Positions 43,253-52,350 of a stretch of 64,000 nucleotides of DNA are shown piece by piece. The notes under the pieces were generated by a model. The model was not told the DNA's origin, ran no database searches, and saw only the letters and a program-made list of their open reading frames with translations. Each line of letters begins with the position of its first letter. Positions within the stretch are counted from its first letter, which is position 1. Origin of the DNA: Vibrio cortegadensis (lineage in GTDB: Bacteria; Pseudomonadota; Gammaproteobacteria; Enterobacterales; Vibrionaceae); contig NZ_AP025474.1 in assembly GCF_024347395.1 (NCBI RefSeq), positions 1-64,000 of the forward strand. The letters are read 5' to 3'. Made by a program: the position numbers and the translations under genes.

Positions 43253-43422
43253 TTTAATGATTGAACTACTCCGTCATAATTCTTATCCAACCATTAAAGA
43301 AGAGCCCCAGCTTAATTGAACATAACACACGCTCTATGAACAATGCAGAAAATCTACCCAGAAACCTACATTATAAAATTGATTGATAAACAATATTTAC
43401 GATTCGTGAATGAGCATCCACT

Positions 43423-43593
43423 CTAAACAATAATGGGGCAACAACTTGTCAGAATAGTGGCTTCTAAGAAATAGGGTTTCTTTTGACTAACAATCAGTGC
43501 CTTCTGAAAGTAGCAATGCTCTTCTAATTCAACACCAAGATAGCGAATAGTGTTATCTACATTTGTATGTCCCAGTAAAAGCTTTCGTGCCAA
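43423..43593 (-). pseudogene. C-terminal fragment of a tyrosine recombinase
   Basis: The minus strand reads LARKLLLGHTNVDNTIRYLG then VELEEHCYFQ and stops at 43423. LLGHT...TIRYLG is the last catalytic box with the second His and the nucleophilic Tyr of integrases. Nothing upstream matches, so only the end survives. Around 43600-43740 a plus frame (ELKKLGELEHDKFLTVYKFQ) looks like the end of another lost gene. The region marks the right edge of the accessory segment. Confidence 0.6.
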
Positions 43594-43827
43594 AGGTATT
43601 CACTTGAACTAAAAAAACTCGGTGAATTGGAGCACGACAAATTCCTAACTGTTTACAAATTTCAGACCGTTCGGTCTAGCACAAGTTTGGACATTTCTGA
43701 GTTAGGTTTTTTATTTAACAAGTTGATTACGGATGAGTCTAGGTAAGGAAAGAAGTAGTTTTCCCTCAACTTAAATATCAATGTGACCACCTCTTCAGTT
43801 GCACCCTAGACATCGTTTGTTGACATA

Positions 43828-43877
43828 GTTTGGTAATCAAACTAAATTTCATATCAATATACTTTGATTATCAAACT
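43828..43877. promoter_or_regulatory. Twin 17-bp palindromic operators before the DmeF-type gene
   Basis: AGTTTGGTAATCAAACT at 43828 and ACTTTGATTATCAAACT at 43861 are near-palindromes 33 bases apart (three turns). TTGACA at 43820 overlaps the first. They are the probable binding sites of the MarR regulator encoded in this operon. Confidence 0.6.
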
Positions 43878-43884
43878 AAAGGGA

Positions 43885-44799
43885 ATGACCTTGGACACTT
43901 CACTTCAACATAGCCACAGCTTTTCTGGGCACAACCATCATGGCGAGAAACGCACTTTCTACGTTTTGTTGCTTACTTTAACTACTATGGTTGTCGAAAT
44001 AACGGCTGGCACTGTTTACGGTTCAATGGCTCTACTTGCTGATGGGTGGCATATGGGAACCCATGCCGCTGCTTTTTGCATTACCTTATTCGCCTATCGT
44101 TATGCGAAAAAGCATGAGAGTAGTGAGCGATTCTCTTTTGGTACGGGTAAGGTGAGTGTTCTGGGGGGATACACGAGTGCGGTCGCTCTCGGGATAGTTG
44201 CGTTATTGATGTTTGTTGAGTCGCTCGAAAGGCTATTTAACCCTCAGGCGATTCAGTTCAATGAGGCAATCATCGTGGCTTGTATCGGCTTAGTTGTAAA
44301 CGTAGTAAGCATGTTTTTGCTCGGTGAGCATCACCATCATCACGACCACTCTCATGATCACGAACACCATCACCATCACCATGATCACAATCTTCGAGCT
44401 GCTTACTTACATGTTTTGGCGGATACTCTAACGTCTCTATTGGCAATTGTTGCGTTAATTTTTGCTAAGTTTTACGGCTGGAATTGGCTTGATGCCGTAA
44501 TGGGAATGGTTGGAGCTTTGGTTATTTCTAAATGGACGATCAATCTGCTTCGTCAAACCAGTCCTATTTTGTTAGACGAGAATATAAATGAAAATTACAG
44601 TCAACAAATTCGAGCTGAATTAGCCCCTTTTGCTGATGTTACGGACTTGCATATATGGAAAGTGAGTGGCCATCATTACAGTGCTGCGATAACCTTGGTA
44701 TCACATAGCGAATTATCACTAGATGAGTACAAACAGAAGCTACTTAAGTTCGATAAAATTAACCACCTAACCTTAGAGGTACACCTCAAGCCATGTTAA
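43885..44799 (+). CDS. Cation diffusion facilitator (DmeF-type Co/Zn exporter)
   Basis: A 304-residue CDF transporter with six membrane segments and a cytoplasmic C-terminal domain. Metal-site residues are in MALLADGWHMGTHAAAF (DxxHM) and VLADTLTSLLA (HxxxD). Between segments lies a His-rich loop (EHHHHHDHSHDHEHHHHHHD) for metal capture. The C-terminal domain has LHIWKVSGHHYSAAITL. This layout matches DmeF/ZitB exporters, which swap protons for Co, Zn or Ni. ATG at 43885 is preferred to TTG at 43864, since AAAGGGA precedes it and 43864 lies within the operator. It overlaps the MarR gene by seven bases. Confidence 0.9.
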   Translation: MTLDTSLQHSHSFSGHNHHGEKRTFYVLLLTLTTMVVEITAGTVYGSMALLADGWHMGTHAAAFCITLFAYRYAKKHESSERFSFGTGKVSVLGGYTSAVALGIVALLMFVESLERLFNPQAIQFNEAIIVACIGLVVNVVSMFLLGEHHHHHDHSHDHEHHHHHHDHNLRAAYLHVLADTLTSLLAIVALIFAKFYGWNWLDAVMGMVGALVISKWTINLLRQTSPILLDENINENYSQQIRAELAPFADVTDLHIWKVSGHHYSAAITLVSHSELSLDEYKQKLLKFDKINHLTLEVHLKPC

Positions 44800-45209
44800 A
44801 CCTAGAAGTTTTGAATCAATTAGTTACTGAATTTTATGACAAAATGTCTTCTTGGGAGCATTCTGTAGTCAGAGAAACAGGGTACTCATTGGCTCAAGTG
44901 CATACTATCGAAGTGCTTGGGAATCATGGTCATCTGCGAATGAAAGAGTTAGCAAATAAGCTAGGGATCACCACTGGAACGTTAACAGTGCAGGTTGATA
45001 AGCTAGTATCTGCTAACTTGATCGAACGTCTTACCGATCCTGAAGATGGAAGAGCAATCGTTGTCTCTCTTACAGAAGAGGGGCAATCCATTCATCAATA
45101 CCACAACCAATTGCACTTAAACTTAATGAAAGAGCTGACTAGAAACATCAGTACTGAAGATGGGGAGCGTTTGATTGCTATCTTGAGTCAGATGAATAAA
45201 GAGTTTTAG
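44793..45209 (+). CDS. MarR-family regulator of the exporter operon
   Basis: A 138-residue MarR winged-helix dimer protein. HLRMKELANKLGITTGTLTV near 48-67 is the recognition helix region and LIERLTDPEDGRAIVVSLTE near 77-96 the wing. It has no obvious Cys or His metal site, so it may sense oxidants or bind an organic ligand, although pairing with a CDF exporter suggests metal-linked control. It overlaps the exporter gene by seven bases. The twin ATCAAACT palindromes at 43828 and 43861 are its likely operators. Confidence 0.87.
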   Translation: MLNLEVLNQLVTEFYDKMSSWEHSVVRETGYSLAQVHTIEVLGNHGHLRMKELANKLGITTGTLTVQVDKLVSANLIERLTDPEDGRAIVVSLTEEGQSIHQYHNQLHLNLMKELTRNISTEDGERLIAILSQMNKEF

Positions 45210-45421
45210 TCGTTAATATTGTAGATCTGACAACTTTTTCATTAGCAAAAGTATAGTTACTGTAAGTATATAGTTTGTTTTGAAACTATTGCCCCAACTC
45301 GTATTGGGGCAGATCTGAGCTAACAGGCACTTCGAGAGATAAGTGCCACGAGTAAAACTTCAGGCCCATGAAGACTCTGGACATTTTCGTGTCAGCGACT
45401 TTTCTAATTTAACAAACCATG

Positions 45422-45449
45422 AATACCCTCAAGCATGCTCGAGGGTATT
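45422..45449. terminator. Hairpin between convergent genes
   Basis: AATACCCTC and GAGGGTATT form a nine-bp stem with a ten-base loop, just before the stop of the M20 gene. T-runs on either side are weak. Confidence 0.45.
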
Positions 45450-45452
45450 TAC

Positions 45453-46604
45453 TTATTGCGACAATTGTTGTTCTACAAGCGTCTTCCAGAACCCAACACC
45501 GAATTCTAGGATATTATCGTTGAAATCGTAATGTGGGTTATGAAGTGCAGTGCCTCCACATTCACCAACGCCATTCCCAACTAACACATAACACCCTTTT
45601 ACTTCGCGCAGCATGAACGAGAAATCCTCACTGATGGTGAAGCGTTCACAAGCTCCATTCACACTATCTTCACCGACAACTGTCTGTGCTGCTTTCACTG
45701 CGTGAGCTGTCTCTTCAGGCGAATTAATAGTAGACAAGAAACTATTGTTGAAATTGTATTGGTAATCAACGCCTGCTGACATACACTGACCAACCACTAC
45801 ACGCTCAATCGCTTTCTCTATTTTGTGCAAAGCCTGATCTGTAAAACTCCGAGTATCACCAGAAATAGTGACTTGTGATGGGATCACATTAACCGTTCCA
45901 TTGGTTACAAAGTTCGTTACTGATATCACAGCCGTTTCATCAATGGCACTCAAATGGCGCGAAACAATGGTTTGTAGTGCTGTTACAACCTGAGCACCCA
46001 CTACGATAGGATCAGTTCCCATGTGTGGCATCGCAGCATGACCGCCTGTCGCTTTGATTACAATTTCGAAACTACTTTCGCTCGCCATTAATGAACTTGG
46101 CCGAGTCACAAATTCACCAGCAGGAATGCCCGGTAGGTTATGCATTGCATAAATAGCATCCATATGCCACCGAGTAAACAACCCGTCAGAGATCATAGCT
46201 TTAGCGCCAGTACCTCGCTCTTCATCGGGTTGAAAAATAAAATATACCGTCCCATCAAAGCTTTGAGTTTTAGCTAATTCATGGGCTGCACCAAGAAGCA
46301 TTGCGGTATGGCCATCATGCCCACAAGCATGCATTGCACCATCATGCCTTGAAGCATGACAAAAAGTATTCTCTTCATGAATACGCAAGGCATCCATATC
46401 AGCACGTAAACCAATTGAACGATCACTTGTGCCATTTTTTAAAATTCCCACAACGCCTGTGCCGCCAACCCCACGATGCACAGTGAGACCAAACTCTTCC
46501 AGTTTAGATGCTACAAATTCAGATGTTTTAAATTCTTCAGTACCAAACTCTGGGTGCTGATGTAAATGACGACGCCACTCTGTAACTTGTTGTTCAATAG
46601 CCAT
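45453..46604 (-). CDS. M20D-family amidohydrolase
   Basis: A 383-residue amidohydrolase of the hippurate hydrolase/N-acyl amino acid deacylase type. Metal ligands appear in LRADMDALRI, MHACGHDGHTAMLL near 92-105, QPDEERGTGA near 128-137 and the late HNPHYDFNDN near 358. A dimerisation domain (HAAMPHMGTDPI) lies in between. Relatives remove acyl groups from amino acids, including N-acetyl-diaminobutyrate (DoeB2-type) enzymes of ectoine breakdown. It is the last gene of a minus-strand unit with the BCCT transporter and M24 hydrolase. Confidence 0.87.
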   Translation of the reverse strand: MAIEQQVTEWRRHLHQHPEFGTEEFKTSEFVASKLEEFGLTVHRGVGGTGVVGILKNGTSDRSIGLRADMDALRIHEENTFCHASRHDGAMHACGHDGHTAMLLGAAHELAKTQSFDGTVYFIFQPDEERGTGAKAMISDGLFTRWHMDAIYAMHNLPGIPAGEFVTRPSSLMASESSFEIVIKATGGHAAMPHMGTDPIVVGAQVVTALQTIVSRHLSAIDETAVISVTNFVTNGTVNVIPSQVTISGDTRSFTDQALHKIEKAIERVVVGQCMSAGVDYQYNFNNSFLSTINSPEETAHAVKAAQTVVGEDSVNGACERFTISEDFSFMLREVKGCYVLVGNGVGECGGTALHNPHYDFNDNILEFGVGFWKTLVEQQLSQ

Positions 46605-46634
46605 CGGAACCTCTCCAATATTCTTTAATAATCA

Positions 46635-46663
46635 GCCCCTGAACTTAATTAAAATTCAGGGGC
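46635..46663 (-). terminator. Intergenic hairpin between BCCT and M20 genes
   Basis: CCCCTGAA and TTCAGGGG form a stem of at least eight bp around an A/T loop. It is probably a weak terminator or attenuator within the operon. Confidence 0.45.
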
Positions 46664-46687
46664 GTCTATTTTATCGCTAGACTGTGT

Positions 46688-48259
46688 TTAGATGGTTTGC
46701 TCTACGTTTTCTAGATTTACTTCTACAGCCTCTTCAACTATTTCGGGCTCATCAGCAAACTCAGCACGAAACATCTTGAAAGTACTCCAGATACATAAGA
46801 AAAGTACAAACATCAATGGCAGAGCAAATATCAGGCTAATACTTTGTAGCATGTCTATACCTGTCTTGGTTGCCATCATTAGTGTTAAAGCCATTGCACA
46901 CTGAGCAATAACCCAGATGATTTTCATTTTGTTGCTTGGATTGTCAGAGCCGTCTTCACACATACTTGCTAGTGTAAAAGTTGAGCTGTTTAGCGAAGTG
47001 ATAAAGCACGTAAATAGAGCAATGACTACACCAATTGAGATTACCGTACCCATTGGATAATCTTGAAGTACGATAAAGGTAGCTGCTTTTGATGATGCTG
47101 CAGCTGCTTTTAGTACCTCAGGCTCAGATTGAATACCGATAGTCCCGAAAAATGCAACCCAGATGAAGATACCGACACAAGGGATTAACATTGAACCAAG
47201 TACAAACTCACGTACAGTTCGCCCCTTTGATACACGAGCAATAAACGGACCTACAAATGGTGCCCAAGCAATAGCCCAAGCATAGTAGTAGATAGGCCAG
47301 CCACGAATCCAACCAGCTTCTTCTTCTGCTGCAAATGTTGGTAACATCAGCGCATCTTTGAAGAAATCATTCATATAATTACCGATTGCATCAAAGTACA
47401 CATTAATCATAGTGGTCGTAGGACCAACAATAGCGACAAGAACAATCAGGCCGACTAATAAATAAGCATTATAGTCAGATAAAAGCTTAATTCCTTTTTC
47501 CAAGCCAGTTGTTGTGCATATGATTGTAATAAATGCCACCACACCCACTAGCAAGAAAGTAACCCATGGAGCATCAGGTGTACCGAACAGGTATGAGAAA
47601 CTAATACCTAACGACAAACCGGTTTGCCCAAGAGAAGTGGAAATACCAGCAATAGCACCAAACACACAGATCAGGTTTACAATTTTCCCTAGGCTGCCGT
47701 TTGCCTTCCCTCGCCCCCAAGGAATAAGGATATTACTGATTAGGCCACTCTCATTCTTACGGAACATCAAGTAGCCAAGAACAAGGCCAACAACAGAGAA
47801 TGCAGCCCAAGCTTGAATCCCTTGGTGAATAAAGCTTTGCTTCATTGCAAATTCCGCGGCGGCTGCAGTTTGTGGATCAATACCTGTAGTAGAAAGTGGG
47901 TTCATATAGTGATAAACAGGCTCTGCAACACCCCAATAGAGCATTACTGTCCCCATACCCGCTGAGAACAACATCCCAATCCAAGAGAAAGTACTAAACT
48001 CTGGTTTAGCATCATCTGGCCCAAACTTGATATTACCGTACTTACTAAATGCAAAGAAAAACATAATCATGACGTAGGAAAATGAGCCTGCCATGTATAT
48101 CCAACCAAATGTATCAGTCAGATAAGTCATGGTTCCAATACCTACGTTGTACAACTGCTCTGGAAATAATATCCCAGCAGCTACGATAGTTAAGATAAAG
48201 CAGATAGTACTAGTAAATAGCATTTTGCCTTGTTTTAATTGTGGTTGATTCGCTGACAT
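46688..48259 (-). CDS. BCCT-family osmolyte transporter
   Basis: A 523-residue secondary transporter with twelve membrane segments. Family signatures: FSWIGMLFSAGMGTVMLYWG near 92-111 (the GMG.. glycine segment), AWAIAWAPFVGPFIARVSKG near 329-348, with the Trp-rich aromatic box that binds trimethylammonium-like substrates. BCCT carriers import betaine, choline, carnitine or ectoine with sodium or protons. The C-terminus is acidic. It lies between the M24 and M20 hydrolase genes, so it likely imports their substrate rather than serving osmoprotection alone. Confidence 0.93.
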   Translation of the reverse strand: MSANQPQLKQGKMLFTSTICFILTIVAAGILFPEQLYNVGIGTMTYLTDTFGWIYMAGSFSYVMIMFFFAFSKYGNIKFGPDDAKPEFSTFSWIGMLFSAGMGTVMLYWGVAEPVYHYMNPLSTTGIDPQTAAAAEFAMKQSFIHQGIQAWAAFSVVGLVLGYLMFRKNESGLISNILIPWGRGKANGSLGKIVNLICVFGAIAGISTSLGQTGLSLGISFSYLFGTPDAPWVTFLLVGVVAFITIICTTTGLEKGIKLLSDYNAYLLVGLIVLVAIVGPTTTMINVYFDAIGNYMNDFFKDALMLPTFAAEEEAGWIRGWPIYYYAWAIAWAPFVGPFIARVSKGRTVREFVLGSMLIPCVGIFIWVAFFGTIGIQSEPEVLKAAAASSKAATFIVLQDYPMGTVISIGVVIALFTCFITSLNSSTFTLASMCEDGSDNPSNKMKIIWVIAQCAMALTLMMATKTGIDMLQSISLIFALPLMFVLFLCIWSTFKMFRAEFADEPEIVEEAVEVNLENVEQTI

Positions 48260-48277
48260 TATCAGTTCTCCTGAAAA

Positions 48278-49444
48278 TTATTTAATTACAATGAGTTCTG
48301 GTTCTGCACGTTCACTTAACCATTCAGCACCATCTTCCGTGATCACAATGTTCTCTTCATGGACCATTGATTTACCCGGCGCGTAAACCATGCCCGGTTC
48401 TAACGTCATCACCATGCCAGGCTTAAGTATTGTATTATCGGTAGCGGTGTTAGATGGACGCTCTGTCAGTTCCATACCCAAGCCATGCCCAAGACGACCG
48501 ACATCGTTACCTAAAGCTCCGTTTGCTTCTAATACGCCCCACATTGCATTATAAATATCAGTTGTTGTCGCTCCTGGTTTAGCCGCTTCGAAACCTTTTG
48601 TCGTAGCTTCGTAAGTCGCGCGGTATGCCGCTTTCGTTTCATCACTTGCATGACCAAATGCCCAGTTGCGATCGAAATCAGAGAAGTAACCATCACGCAC
48701 GGCACCGGTATCGATGATCAAGACATCTCCCGGCTCGATGATGCGGTCGGTTGGGCCCATGATGATGCTGTCGTAACCGTCAGGCCCTGAACCCGCGATG
48801 ATGTAAGGGCACTCATCAGCCCCTTCTAACAACATATCGATACGGAATTGTTTACAGATTTCACGTTCTGTCATACCGGCTTTGGCGTATTGAGGGATTT
48901 TGCTAAAGCCAACATTGGTAATGCGGCAGATTTCACGCGTTTTTTCGATTTCAGCTTGTGATTTGATCTGACGTAGCTCATGCATTGCTAAAGACACATC
49001 AACAAAGTCTTTCTTAACCATAGTGGTTAACTTGAGGTAGTTGTTCACAGGCATACGTAGGTGAGACTCAATGCCCAACGTTGCGCCTACTCGGCCATGA
49101 CGACAAGGCAGGGAGTTCAATGCGCTAGCAACTAAGCTAATACCATCATCTTCAGGACGAGGAGAAGGCCAAGTAATAATGTTATCGACCCATGTTCCGG
49201 CCATACCGCTAGCACCGATTTCAGGAACTATAGCGATAGGTTTACCTTCAGCTGGAATAACCACAAACCATGGTCGAGTTGGGCTATGCCAAAACTGAGT
49301 ATGGAAACCAGTAAAGTAGCGAACGTTTGGCTCTGTCGTAAAAATCATTGCATCTAATTTCTGCTCATGCATAACTTTTTGGGCACGTGATGTTCTGTTT
49401 TCAAACTCAGCTTGTTCAAAGCCGCGGTTCAGATAGTTAGTCAT
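48278..49444 (-). CDS. M24-family creatinase/prolidase-like hydrolase
   Basis: A 388-residue pita-bread-fold hydrolase. The N-terminal domain has YFTGFHTQFWHSPTRPWFVV near 43-62; the catalytic domain carries the usual metal ligands in LIIDTGAVRDGYFSDFDR near 244-261 (two Asp), GHGLGMELTERP near 320-331 (His) and LEPGMVY, VHEENIVIT (two Glu). The family includes creatinase, aminopeptidase P and ectoine hydrolase (DoeA). The BCCT and M20 neighbours favour an amidine or ectoine-like substrate; the N-terminus does not look like typical DoeA. It is the first gene of its operon. Confidence 0.85.
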   Translation of the reverse strand: MTNYLNRGFEQAEFENRTSRAQKVMHEQKLDAMIFTTEPNVRYFTGFHTQFWHSPTRPWFVVIPAEGKPIAIVPEIGASGMAGTWVDNIITWPSPRPEDDGISLVASALNSLPCRHGRVGATLGIESHLRMPVNNYLKLTTMVKKDFVDVSLAMHELRQIKSQAEIEKTREICRITNVGFSKIPQYAKAGMTEREICKQFRIDMLLEGADECPYIIAGSGPDGYDSIIMGPTDRIIEPGDVLIIDTGAVRDGYFSDFDRNWAFGHASDETKAAYRATYEATTKGFEAAKPGATTTDIYNAMWGVLEANGALGNDVGRLGHGLGMELTERPSNTATDNTILKPGMVMTLEPGMVYAPGKSMVHEENIVITEDGAEWLSERAEPELIVIK

Positions 49445-49565
49445 TGGGACCTCTAATTATTATTGTGGGTCAGTAAATGCTAACCAACCCTATAGTTCAA
49501 CTTTGTTTACGTTACGTTGAACATATTACTGACATTTCAGTCAAATAATGTGACCAAGGTCTTAC

Positions 49566-49583
49566 AGTTAACTATAGTGACCA
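49566..49583. promoter_or_regulatory. Candidate YheO-type operator, site 1
   Basis: AGTTAACTATAGTGACCA recurs as AGTTAACTACAGTGGTCT at 49747-49764. Both lie in the 320-base divergent promoter region between the M24 gene and the YheO-type regulator. No gene is visible in 49445-49767. Confidence 0.4.
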
Positions 49584-49746
49584 CAAGTTGTATTAAACTA
49601 ATGCTCACATTGATTTCGATCACTTTTGGGTACTTATTTGTAACTTTAATCTTGCATGAAAAAATAATATATAGTTTTATAGTTACATAAAGTTGATTGA
49701 AATCTTGAAATTTATCGAATAACCAATGATAATGAAAGGCACTTAA

Positions 49747-49764
49747 AGTTAACTACAGTGGTCT
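49747..49764. promoter_or_regulatory. Candidate YheO-type operator, site 2
   Basis: AGTTAACTACAGTGGTCT, a near-copy of the 49566 sequence, ending three bases before the regulator's start codon, where binding would block its translation or transcription. Confidence 0.4.
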
Positions 49765-49767
49765 AAA

Positions 49768-50445
49768 ATGAATGCATCAGCATATAAATCGTTTAACGTA
49801 GAATTCACCGACAGCGACAGAGAACATCTCGAACTGAACTTTCGCTTAGCCGAAACTATTGCTGACTTTATTGGTCCGCATTGTGAAGTAGTGATCCATT
49901 CATTCGAGAGTTTTGAAAAGTCGGTGGTGAAGATAGTGAACGGTCATCATACAGGACGAGAAGTGGGGTCTCCGATTACCGATCTGGGTTTGAAGATGTT
50001 GAGCGTATTTGAGAGTACAGGAGAGGTCACGCCAAAAAGTTACTTCACGACCAGTAAAGATGGCTCATTACTAAAATCAACGACCTGTGTGCTGGCTGGA
50101 GAAAATGGTAAACCGATCGGGTTGTTCTGTATCAACATGAACTTATCTCACCCGTTTCCAGAGATCATAAAGACTTTAATGCCGGACATGACTCATGCTC
50201 CAGTAGGTGTGCATGAAAACTTTGGAGCTTCAACTACAGAAGTGATTGAGCAAGCGCTTGAGCACGCTATTTTTGAAGTCGATAACAATGAATCAGTCAA
50301 CTTAAAAGGTCGAAACAAAGCCATCACCAAGCGATTGCTTGAGAATGGTATTTTCGAGTTAAAAGAGGCGACAGCATTCGTATCTGAGCGTCTTGGAATT
50401 ACTCGCCATGCTGTGTACAAATACATCCGCGAGTTCAGAGCATAA
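49768..50445 (+). CDS. YheO-family PAS/HTH regulator
   Basis: A 225-residue regulator of the YheO type: an N-terminal PAS-like sensing domain (HCEVVIHSFESFEKSVVKIV; GREVGSPITDLGLKML; STTCVLAGENGKPIGLFCIN) and a C-terminal helix-turn-helix (LKEATAFVSERLGITRHAVY, then KYIREFRA) like the DNA-binding domain of dhaR/YheO proteins. It is 21 bases upstream of the RidA gene and divergent from the M24 gene, so it likely controls both units. The ligand is unknown but should be a substrate or product of this pathway. Confidence 0.8.
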   Translation: MNASAYKSFNVEFTDSDREHLELNFRLAETIADFIGPHCEVVIHSFESFEKSVVKIVNGHHTGREVGSPITDLGLKMLSVFESTGEVTPKSYFTTSKDGSLLKSTTCVLAGENGKPIGLFCINMNLSHPFPEIIKTLMPDMTHAPVGVHENFGASTTEVIEQALEHAIFEVDNNESVNLKGRNKAITKRLLENGIFELKEATAFVSERLGITRHAVYKYIREFRA

Positions 50446-50466
50446 AATCATATAAAGAGAAGCGTA

Positions 50467-50850
50467 ATGAAAACTAAAATCCATACAGATCTAGCACCCG
50501 CAGCAATCGGCCCATACTCTCAAGGTATGTCATTCAAAGATCTCATCTTTACTTCAGGTCAACTACCGCTAGATGCAAAAACAATGGCGTTTGTTGAAGG
50601 TGGCATTAAAGAGCAAGCTCGCATGTCACTAGAAAACCTAAAGGCAGTATTGGAACAGAGTGGTGGTTCACTCGACACTGTAATTAAAACCACATGTTTC
50701 CTATCTGATATGGAAAATTTCGTTGCATTTAATGAAGTTTACACAGAAGTATTCGGAACAGATAACGCGCCAGCACGCTCATGTGTTGAAGCAGCTCGTT
50801 TACCAAAAGACGCATTAGTTGAAGTTGAAGCGATCGCTTACATCAAATAA
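50467..50850 (+). CDS. ridA: RidA-family enamine/imine deaminase
   Basis: A 127-residue RidA protein: APAAIGPYSQGMSFKDLIFT near residues 10-29, SGQLPLD, TTCFLSDMENFVAFNEVYTE near 76-95, and APARSCVEAARLPKDALVEV with the catalytic Arg near 102. RidA trimers hydrolyse 2-aminoacrylate and related enamines made by PLP enzymes. It precedes the diaminopropionate ammonia-lyase-like gene by about 100 bases, whose mechanism releases such intermediates, so it fits as a detoxifying partner. Length and core residues are normal, unlike the broken RidA-like gene at 39725. Confidence 0.93.
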   Translation: MKTKIHTDLAPAAIGPYSQGMSFKDLIFTSGQLPLDAKTMAFVEGGIKEQARMSLENLKAVLEQSGGSLDTVIKTTCFLSDMENFVAFNEVYTEVFGTDNAPARSCVEAARLPKDALVEVEAIAYIK

Positions 50851-50956
50851 TAACGCTGTATTAAAAGTAATACTGTTTGTACTACAAACGACTAAATAGG
50901 TCATTGAGTACCCATTAATGACCTTCCATTCCTTTGCCTGAATCTAAGTGTGCCCT

Positions 50957-52135
50957 ATGTTAAAACTATCAAAAAATTCATTCTACACTGGTCAAGTCTG
51001 CGAACTATTTACCGCTTATCAAGCGCAACAAGCACGTGAGTTTCACAGCCAGATCGAAGGCTATCAACCCACTCCACTCGTGTCTCTTCCACATCTTGCT
51101 AAGCTGCTTGGTGTTAAGGCGATTCTAGTTAAAGACGAATCAAAACGCTTTGGTTTGAATGCATTCAAAGTACTCGGTGGTTCTTACGCTCTCGGTCGTC
51201 AATTGGCAAAACACCTTGGCATTGATATCTCTGAAATCAACCTCAAGACAGTAGCTTCAAAACTAGACGAACCACTTGTTTTCACTACGGCAACCGCAGG
51301 AAATCATGGTACAGGTGTTGCTTGGGCAGCGCGCGAAATGGGACAGAAAGCCGTGGTTTACATGCCTAAAGGTTCATCTCAAGCAAGTGTGAATCGCATT
51401 AAAGGCTTAGGCGCTGAATGCATAGTAACAGAGGTTAATTACGACGACACGGTGCGTATGGCGAACCAAACTGCGCAAGACAAGGGCTGGATGCTAGTAC
51501 AAGATACTGCATGGGAGGGCTATGAAGAAATCCCTACATGGATTTCTCAGGGCTACATGACTATGGCAGATGAAGCTATTGAACAAGCTCAAGCATTAGA
51601 ATTCAACGCTCCAACTCATGTTCTTTTACAAGCAGGGGTTGGCGCTATGGCTGGAGGAGTCTTAGGCTATCTTGCAGACAAGTTAGGACCGAATACTTTT
51701 GAAACCATCATTGCTGAGCCATCTGCTGCCGATTGTATTTTCCGCTCAGGTGAAAAAGGTGAAATGGTAAACGTAACTGGTGAGTTGAACTCGATTATGG
51801 CTGGTCTTGCATGTGGTGAACCAAACCCAGTAACGTGGCCAGTATTACGAGATTGCAGCAATCACTTTGTTTCGGTTGACGACAATATCTCAGCAACGGG
51901 TATGCGTATCCTTGGCAACCCACTTAGCGGTGATGCGCAAGTGATCAGTGGCGAATCTGGCGCGATCACTCTTGGCTTACTTTACACGTTATGTCGTGAA
52001 GGTGCAGACCAAGCAACTCGTGACGAGCTAGGCCTAAATGAAGATGCAACCATCATGCTATTTAGCACTGAAGGTGATACCAACCAACCTCGCTACCGTG
52101 ACGTTGTTTGGAACGGCTTGCATCATTCTAGCTAG
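50957..52135 (+). CDS. dpaL: Diaminopropionate ammonia-lyase-like PLP enzyme
   Basis: A 392-residue fold-type II PLP enzyme. The Schiff-base Lys is in LNAFKVLGGSYAL near 74, the substrate loop TATAGNHGTGVAWAA near 114-128, the phosphate-binding Gly loop in LLQAGVGAMAGGVLGYL, and LFSTEGDTNQ near the end. These features match DpaL/YgeX, which cleaves 2,3-diaminopropionate to pyruvate and ammonia and can also act on serine. ATG at 50957 is preferred to GTG at 50948. It shares an operon with RidA and the YheO-type regulator; a terminator follows at 52169. Confidence 0.88.
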   Translation: MLKLSKNSFYTGQVCELFTAYQAQQAREFHSQIEGYQPTPLVSLPHLAKLLGVKAILVKDESKRFGLNAFKVLGGSYALGRQLAKHLGIDISEINLKTVASKLDEPLVFTTATAGNHGTGVAWAAREMGQKAVVYMPKGSSQASVNRIKGLGAECIVTEVNYDDTVRMANQTAQDKGWMLVQDTAWEGYEEIPTWISQGYMTMADEAIEQAQALEFNAPTHVLLQAGVGAMAGGVLGYLADKLGPNTFETIIAEPSAADCIFRSGEKGEMVNVTGELNSIMAGLACGEPNPVTWPVLRDCSNHFVSVDDNISATGMRILGNPLSGDAQVISGESGAITLGLLYTLCREGADQATRDELGLNEDATIMLFSTEGDTNQPRYRDVVWNGLHHSS

Positions 52136-52168
52136 TATTTAGCAACAAATACTCCTCAACTTTATTCA

Positions 52169-52195
52169 AAAGCCACAGTATTCACTGTGGCTTTT
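52169..52195 (+). terminator. Terminator of the RidA-DpaL operon
   Basis: AAAGCCACAG and CTGTGGCTTT pair perfectly around TATTCA, then T residues follow. Confidence 0.88.
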
Positions 52196-52350
52196 CGTTA
52201 AAACTCAAGGTTTAGTGAGACACTAATCATCCGCTTCCCCCCTCATAGAACAAAACGATAATGTGAAAGTTAATATTGACCCTCATATAAAATTACTTTA
52301 CCTTTAATCGCATTTCGACGATTAACGATAATTATTAAAGAGAAAATATT

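Noticed and set aside
46635..46663. Riboswitch upstream of the M20 gene
   Set aside because: Only a simple stem is visible; no conserved multi-stem aptamer could be recognised.
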